Of a stretch of 64,000 nt of DNA, positions 61,362 through 64,000 are shown piece after piece. This DNA is from Paenibacillus sp. Soil766 (GTDB lineage Bacteria; Bacillota; Bacilli; Paenibacillales; NBRC-103111). The stretch spans positions 308,205-372,204 of the forward strand of contig NZ_LMSJ01000054.1 in assembly GCF_001428105.1 (NCBI RefSeq), in the 5' to 3' direction. The notes beneath the pieces were generated by a model. That model was not told where the DNA came from. It saw nothing but the letters and a program-made list of their open reading frames with translations, and ran no database searches. Position numbers and translations under genes: made by a program. How positions within the stretch are numbered: the stretch's first letter is position 1; every line of letters starts with the position of its first letter.

Positions 61362-62378
61362 ATGAGTTCTTATGATGTACATATTGGTAAGCTGATCAGC
61401 GAAAGACGGGAACTGGAAGGAAGCGGAACGTATCTCATCTGCACACCAGATAAAGACATACTTGAGGTCGATTCTTATGCACCTGAAGACGGAAAGTTTA
61501 TCAGTTCCAAAGATATCGAAGACGCTCTTTACGAATTCTGTCAATCTGCGTTGGACGATTACATCGCAGACGGAAGCAATAAGGATGTCTACACCTTTTC
61601 AATTTATACAGATTCCTATAACGGTAGTTATGTGATTTATATCAATAATCAGGCCTCATTGAACGATAGTGTAGATAGTGCCTATGTCCGTTATCAGAAG
61701 CAGTATCTTGAAAAAGGCTATAAGCACTATAACAAGACCCGTGAGCAGCTATATCATGAGTTTAAATACGGAGAAGGTGATTACCCTTTTATGTATGAGA
61801 ATATGCCAGCACGTCTTGAGAAGTGGCTAGGTATGATCAATTGCCTCACGCAAGTGGAGCCTGATTATCTAAGTATCGACCAACGCTTCATATTTGAGAA
61901 AGAAATCGTCGATTCCCAGCTATTCCTGATTGCAATCGATGTCATTCACCGTCTGCAAGATAACTTGAAGCTACTGGATCAGACGGATGATTTTATCGCC
62001 TATGTATCCGCGGCAGATGGCGTCGGCGGAGACTATCTAACCTTCAGCCAATTGATTCGGAGATGCGTTCATGAAGATCAGTTATATAAGGCCCTGCCTG
62101 ACTTAAAGGAGAAGGACTTCGCGTTTCAGTCTGCTGTGCAAGCGGTACAACAGAAACCACTTCACGAGCAAGTTGAACATTGGATCACTGTGATTGAAAG
62201 AGGGGAATTTGGAGAGGGCAGCATGCGCAGTTTCTTGAAAACGGACTACGAAGCCTACGAACAGCTCATTGAGCTGGGTACGCTAGCAATCCCTTTCATT
62301 CAGGAACATGTGAATGGGAGTCTCAAGCCTGATACCCAAAATATTCTTGAAATGGTTCTACAAGATCTGAATACCTAA
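61362..62378 (+). CDS. uncharacterised protein, possible DUF4303-like
   Basis: A 338-residue soluble protein. Residues 1-150 (DVYTFSIYTDSYNGSYVIYI and a following YQKQYLEKGYKHYNK segment) resemble DUF4303 proteins, which occur among SMI1-like immunity proteins. Residues 155-335 are mostly helical and I do not recognise them. There is no signal peptide or membrane segment. The ribosome site is GAGGATG. No toxin gene is adjacent, so an immunity role is not supported by context. Confidence 0.55.
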   Translation: MSSYDVHIGKLISERRELEGSGTYLICTPDKDILEVDSYAPEDGKFISSKDIEDALYEFCQSALDDYIADGSNKDVYTFSIYTDSYNGSYVIYINNQASLNDSVDSAYVRYQKQYLEKGYKHYNKTREQLYHEFKYGEGDYPFMYENMPARLEKWLGMINCLTQVEPDYLSIDQRFIFEKEIVDSQLFLIAIDVIHRLQDNLKLLDQTDDFIAYVSAADGVGGDYLTFSQLIRRCVHEDQLYKALPDLKEKDFAFQSAVQAVQQKPLHEQVEHWITVIERGEFGEGSMRSFLKTDYEAYEQLIELGTLAIPFIQEHVNGSLKPDTQNILEMVLQDLNT

Positions 62379-62441
62379 CGTCTCATGAAAGCCATCATCT
62401 AGAACTCGCTCCCATCCTTATGTCCTTCCCCACAAAAAATA

Positions 62442-62466
62442 ACCCCACAGCTCATCCCTGTGGGGT
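62442..62466. terminator. bidirectional terminator
   Basis: ACCCCACAG pairs perfectly with CTGTGGGGT. ATTTCTATTCC follows on the plus strand and ATTTTTTGTG on the minus strand. Confidence 0.9.
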
Positions 62467-62482
62467 ATTTCTATTCCTTTAT

Positions 62483-63031
62483 TTATCTTAACGTTTTTAG
62501 TGCGCCGCTCCAAGCTTTCACTTGATCGAGCATCGCATTCACGTTGTCTTTGTGTAGATCAGCAGGCTTGAATACGGAGAAGTTCTCGAAATCTGTAAAC
62601 AAGGAGAATGTTGGATGCACACGAACGTCTGCTACCAATAGCTCACCTAGAATGCCACGCAGATGTTCAGCTGCACGCGCACCACCTGTAGAACCGTAGC
62701 TCACGATACCAGCGGCTTTGTTATTCCACGGCTCACGTGCGGAGTCCAAGGCATTCTTCAAAGCACCTGTAATACTGTGATTATATTCTTGGACAACGAA
62801 TACGAAACCATCCAGGCTCTCAAGCTTTGTATTCCATGCTGCAAGTCCAGGCTCTTGCCCCGTACCTTCACCAAAGAATGGCAGTTTATATTCGGCAATA
62901 TCAACTATTTCGTACTCAGCATCTCCGCGTCCGTCAGCTATTTGCTTAACCCATTCGCCTACTTGAGGGCTAACACGACCTTGACGGGTGCTGCCAAGAA
63001 TAATACCAATTTTCAGTTGCTCATTCGACAT
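62483..63031 (-). CDS. NAD(P)H-dependent FMN reductase
   Basis: A 182-residue flavodoxin-fold protein with the FMN phosphate loop IILGSTRQGRVSPQVG and the LDGFVFVVQEYNHSITGALK segment, typical of the NADPH-dependent FMN reductase/azoreductase family. VSYGSTGGARAAEHLR follows. AGGAGG precedes the start. TAAGTGAATTACTTA (63054-63068) lies just upstream of the start codon and could be an operator for a redox regulator; this is weak. Confidence 0.92.
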   Translation of the reverse strand: MSNEQLKIGIILGSTRQGRVSPQVGEWVKQIADGRGDAEYEIVDIAEYKLPFFGEGTGQEPGLAAWNTKLESLDGFVFVVQEYNHSITGALKNALDSAREPWNNKAAGIVSYGSTGGARAAEHLRGILGELLVADVRVHPTFSLFTDFENFSVFKPADLHKDNVNAMLDQVKAWSGALKTLR

Positions 63032-63157
63032 CTTTGTTACCTCCTAAAATTAAGTGAATTACTTACTTAACGTAACTACATCAGTATAACGATTATTTTG
63101 GCACACTGGAAGTAGGCACTTTAAAGATACCGGGTATACTTTAGGATACCTGCTTCA

Positions 63158-64000
63158 CTAATTGATAATCCCATGCCCGATAATCTCCACTTTCATCGCA
63201 ATTTTGAAATTCGCCTTCGAATAGTCTTTCTCCCAGTCCATCTTTTTCCACTCCTCCGGGTAAAATGCCATTACATCCCGAGCGATCCCCAAGGTATCAG
63301 AGTTTGCCTGCTGTAGCAGCTTACATATCTCATTCCCTTCTTCCGTTAATACCTCAGAGAAGCGCTTACTCAATCGTTCGATCGTTTGCTTATCTCCTAG
63401 GTCTTCCTTGGCATATTCAATGACTCTACCCTTCATATTTAAGTTGATCTGAATCTGCACATGCCCCTCCGCGTCAACCCAGACCTCTTTTTTTCGCTTT
63501 AAATTCGTTATGTTAAGTGCTAAATAATCAGAGGGTTTATTTTTGCCATTGGAAGAATCCTCCTCGATATCCCTTGTGATCACACAAATGTCATCTTTCT
63601 CCCCGTTCATTAATAAATACAACATGGATTGCTCGGGGGATAAGGAATGGCCTGTATATTTGCGGGCATGCATAAGAGCCAAGCCATCAACCACAGCTTT
63701 ATCGGAATCCTTTCTCAGAATCGGAATAGCGGGATCCCGTCCGGAATCATGCAGCATGGGGTAAAGTGAATGCAACGTCATAGATGGTATCAGCGTTTCA
63801 TATTTAGCACTTCTCAGGATTTTCCGCAAATATTCGCCAGCCGTTGCAGAACCAACACGATCAAGGCGAATCAAATCTCCAGCTTTCCCGCGAACAATAG
63901 CCACTTTAGCTAGCATAGGAACATTAGAACTCCGAAAGGAAGCGTCCAAAATCTGTGCTACATCTTTTCTTGCCAGTTTCTCGCCGATCAGCATGACTTG
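63158..64000 (-). CDS. Ger(x)C-family germination lipoprotein, partial (N-terminus beyond right edge)
   Basis: The frame is open at the right edge, so only the last 280 residues are present. MLIGEKLARKDVAQILDASF, then RSSNVPMLAKVAIVRGKAGD, match the middle of Ger(x)C proteins. The C-terminal domain (GRVIEYAKEDLGDKQTIERL, GIARDVMAFYPEEWKKMDW) completes it. It is only distantly similar to the two C proteins at 39922 and 42163, so it belongs to a second, separate receptor whose other genes lie to the right. Confidence 0.85.
   Translation of the reverse strand, partial: QVMLIGEKLARKDVAQILDASFRSSNVPMLAKVAIVRGKAGDLIRLDRVGSATAGEYLRKILRSAKYETLIPSMTLHSLYPMLHDSGRDPAIPILRKDSDKAVVDGLALMHARKYTGHSLSPEQSMLYLLMNGEKDDICVITRDIEEDSSNGKNKPSDYLALNITNLKRKKEVWVDAEGHVQIQINLNMKGRVIEYAKEDLGDKQTIERLSKRFSEVLTEEGNEICKLLQQANSDTLGIARDVMAFYPEEWKKMDWEKDYSKANFKIAMKVEIIGHGIIN

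Noticed and set aside
61362-62378. Toxin-immunity pair
   Set aside because: The DUF4303-like protein has no toxin-like neighbour; the flanking genes are a TSUP permease and an FMN reductase, both ending in strong terminators.

Overview
The window looks like a chromosomal stretch of an endospore-forming Paenibacillaceae bacterium, most likely Paenibacillus. The signs are two germinant-receptor loci, strong Bacillus-type ribosome binding sites (AGGAGG), many carbohydrate ABC transporters with YesM/YesN-type regulators, a bacterial nitric oxide synthase, and a secreted protein ending in copper-amine-oxidase-like repeats. I see no rRNA, tRNA, insertion sequence, prophage or CRISPR array. Genus assignment is inference from gene content and style.

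Region 1 (1-16128) is the most unusual part. It appears to be the edge of an extracellular contractile injection system (eCIS) locus whose structural genes would lie left of the window. Nine co-directional minus-strand genes run from 13833 to the left edge. They encode a giant TolC-like, collagen-like and copper-amine-oxidase-like secreted protein, a membrane sensor with a degenerate class III cyclase domain, a GNAT, a nucleotide-transporter-like MFS protein fused to HEAT repeats and a cyclic-nucleotide-binding domain, a complete partner-switching cassette (anti-sigma kinase, STAS antagonist, GAF-SpoIIE phosphatase), a repeat-bearing DUF4157 protein, and a truncated protein sharing its N-terminal GNRA motif. 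Divergent from these lie a PAAR-like DUF4280 protein and a membrane-anchored MORN-repeat protein.

Region 2 (16129-21177) holds a NarL-type two-component pair, a divergent six-TM protein preceded by phased TTCCC boxes, and a TPR protein.

Region 3 (21313-35305) is a full peptidoglycan-sugar recovery cluster: murR, murQ, an ABC importer, a GNAT, a PIG-L-like protein, namZ, a BadF-type sugar kinase, nagZ, an AmiE-like hydrolase and anmK. The three hydrolases lack signal peptides. This suggests muropeptide import and cytosolic digestion, unlike the extracellular B. subtilis scheme.

Region 4 (35306-43287) contains a previously untracked 24-codon acidic peptide gene with its own promoter and terminator, a RarD-type exporter, and a gerA-type operon with one A gene but two tandem B-C pairs.

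Region 5 (43288-63157) has two carbohydrate ABC systems: one with YesM/YesN control, one with a GH43 enzyme and an AraR-like regulator. Between them are nos, a pirin, and an ABC-F gene behind a 47-codon leader ORF and a terminator hairpin. A TSUP permease, a DUF4303-like protein and an FMN reductase follow. A truncated Ger(x)C gene closes the window.

Four intergenic regions carry arrays of short inverted repeats spaced about 50-62 bp. Two (16261-16447 and 35645-35833) are inverted copies of the same roughly 185-bp element. The other two (23837-24096 and 49755-50166) have a 51-52 bp period and related TCGA-centred palindromes.
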